This document shows, one piece after another, positions 31,985 to 32,447 of a DNA stretch of 32,447 nt; within the stretch, counting starts at the first letter, position 1; each line of letters starts with the position of its first letter. The stretch spans positions 1 to 32,447 of the forward strand of contig NZ_JBEFDG010000007.1 in NCBI RefSeq assembly GCF_040137905.1. Reading direction: 5' to 3'. The notes below the pieces were generated by a model, which had not been told where the DNA came from, ran no database searches, and was given only the letters and a program-made list of their open reading frames with translations. The DNA is from Corticimicrobacter sp040137905. GTDB taxonomy: Bacteria > Pseudomonadota > Gammaproteobacteria > Burkholderiales > Burkholderiaceae_B. Made by a program: the position numbers and the translations under genes.

Positions 31985-32035
31985 ATGAAGGGGCCCAGGT
32001 TCGCGTCAGGCGCGGCCACCCCGGCGACACCTTGA
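31985..32035 (+). other. 16-codon leader ORF candidate
   Basis: ATG at 31985 to TGA at 32033, Pro/Ala-rich, ending 12 bp before an intrinsic terminator-like hairpin. No ribosome-binding site is evident. It is listed because ORF plus terminator before a gene is the layout of a leader-peptide attenuator. Confidence 0.2.
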
Positions 32036-32047
32036 GAAAAGGTTCGG

Positions 32048-32072
32048 TGCGCACTCCGTGCGCAGGGTTTTT
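32048..32072 (+). terminator. Intrinsic terminator just before TonB receptor start
   Basis: Perfect 7-bp stem TGCGCAC / GTGCGCA, 3-nt loop TCC, then GGG and five T, then C. It lies 22 bp upstream of the receptor GTG, so no promoter could fit between; any receptor transcript must cross it. It acts either as the end of fecIR or as an attenuator. Confidence 0.6.
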
Positions 32073-32093
32073 CTATTCGGAAGACACAGGATC

Positions 32094-32447
32094 GTGAACA
32101 CTGCAAATACTCGCGCAGCCGCATCGGCGCGCCCTCGTACCCTACTGGTCGGCATGACTGCCCTGGCGCTTGCGCTGACGGCTGCATTCGGCGTGGCACC
32201 CACCGCCCGCGCCCAGGACAACACCGTCAGCATCAGCATCGCTGCGCAGCCACTGGGCGATGCGCTGCTCAAGCTGGGCGAACAGACACCGCTGCAGATT
32301 TTCTTTGCGCCGGACCTGGTCGCCGGTCAGACCGCTCGCCCGGTGTCGGGGGCACTGACGCCCGAGGCCGCCCTGCAGCAATTGCTGCAGGGTACTGGAT
32401 ACCAGTACCCTGCAGCCACTGCTGCAAGGTACTGGTATCCCGTACGC
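32094..32447 (+). CDS. TonB-dependent receptor, N-terminal part (cut by window end)
   Basis: The reading frame is open from GTG 32094 to the window end (118 codons). A probable signal peptide covers about residues 1-40 (basic TRAAASARPRT, hydrophobic LLVGMTALALALTAAFGV, cut after ARA). An STN signalling domain follows (about 45-115: ISIAAQPLGDALLKLGEQT, LQIFFAPDLV, VSGALTPEAALQQLLQGTGYQY). Only transducer-type TonB receptors carry this domain, which contacts FecR. AGGA and an upstream GGAAG are near the start. Substrate (iron chelate or haem) is unknown. The barrel lies beyond the window. Confidence 0.88.
   Translation, partial: MNTANTRAAASARPRTLLVGMTALALALTAAFGVAPTARAQDNTVSISIAAQPLGDALLKLGEQTPLQIFFAPDLVAGQTARPVSGALTPEAALQQLLQGTGYQYPAATAARYWYPVR
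32384..32416. repeat. Perfect 15-bp inverted repeat at window end
   Basis: GCTGCAGGGTACTGG (32384-32398), ATA, CCAGTACCCTGCAGC (32402-32416). A diverged direct copy of the left arm follows at 32419-32435. It falls inside the STN-domain coding frame, which stays open. Confidence 0.75.

Overview
The window is a stretch of GC-rich bacterial chromosome. Its gene content and protein style (DUF2868/DUF3482 pair, TorF-type porin, siroheme nitrite/sulfite reductase with a DUF934 partner, FecI/FecR/TonB receptor cassette) suggest a betaproteobacterium of the order Burkholderiales, probably Alcaligenaceae-like. No rRNA or tRNA gene was recognised, so this placement is inference.

The left 3.4 kb is the accessory part. 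A complete hipBA toxin-antitoxin pair (10-1610) is followed by a type I-F CRISPR array (1719-3247) of 26 identical 28-bp repeats and 25 spacers. The repeat is asymmetric, so crRNA is read from the minus strand and the leader lies on the right (3248 onward). The leader carries a perfect match to the IHF consensus. No cas gene is present in the window. hipBA runs head-on into the array's old end. The nrdHIEF operon points at its leader from the other side, with a terminator between them.

3446-7528 is a class Ib ribonucleotide reductase operon, nrdHIEF, on the minus strand. Its promoter overlaps two NrdR-like boxes spaced 31 bp apart. Next come a divergent MarR regulator and EamA exporter with a repeated palindrome between them (7577-9030), then sulfite/nitrite reductase with its DUF934 partner (9097-11474), and the divergent PLP-homeostasis gene yggS. 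A minus-strand block headed by prfC (release factor 3) includes a membrane-anchored unknown and two coupled unknown genes, one with two zinc ribbons. A LysR regulator faces a pirin gene. An alkylation-repair unit follows: an Ada-AlkA fusion translationally coupled to ogt.

19768-25130, on the minus strand, holds a LysE/RhtB exporter, a RhlE-like DEAD-box helicase with a hairpin-rich leader, and the DUF3482 GTPase/DUF2868 membrane pair. After that come an NrtR-like Nudix regulator, slyX, a DUF488 (YeaO-like) gene, a TorF-type porin, ttcA (tRNA thiolation), folB and a FolM/pteridine-reductase-like SDR. The right end is an iron- or haem-type signalling cassette: ECF sigma factor, FecR anti-sigma regulator and the start of a TonB-dependent receptor with an N-terminal signalling domain, cut by the window end. 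Between fecR and the receptor there is an attenuator-like arrangement: possible ECF promoter, 16-codon ORF and intrinsic terminator just before the receptor start.

Most genes are ordinary. The least explained items are the cas-less array beside hipBA, the coupled zinc-ribbon pair, the structured leaders, and the terminator in front of the TonB receptor. No wholly new system was demonstrated.
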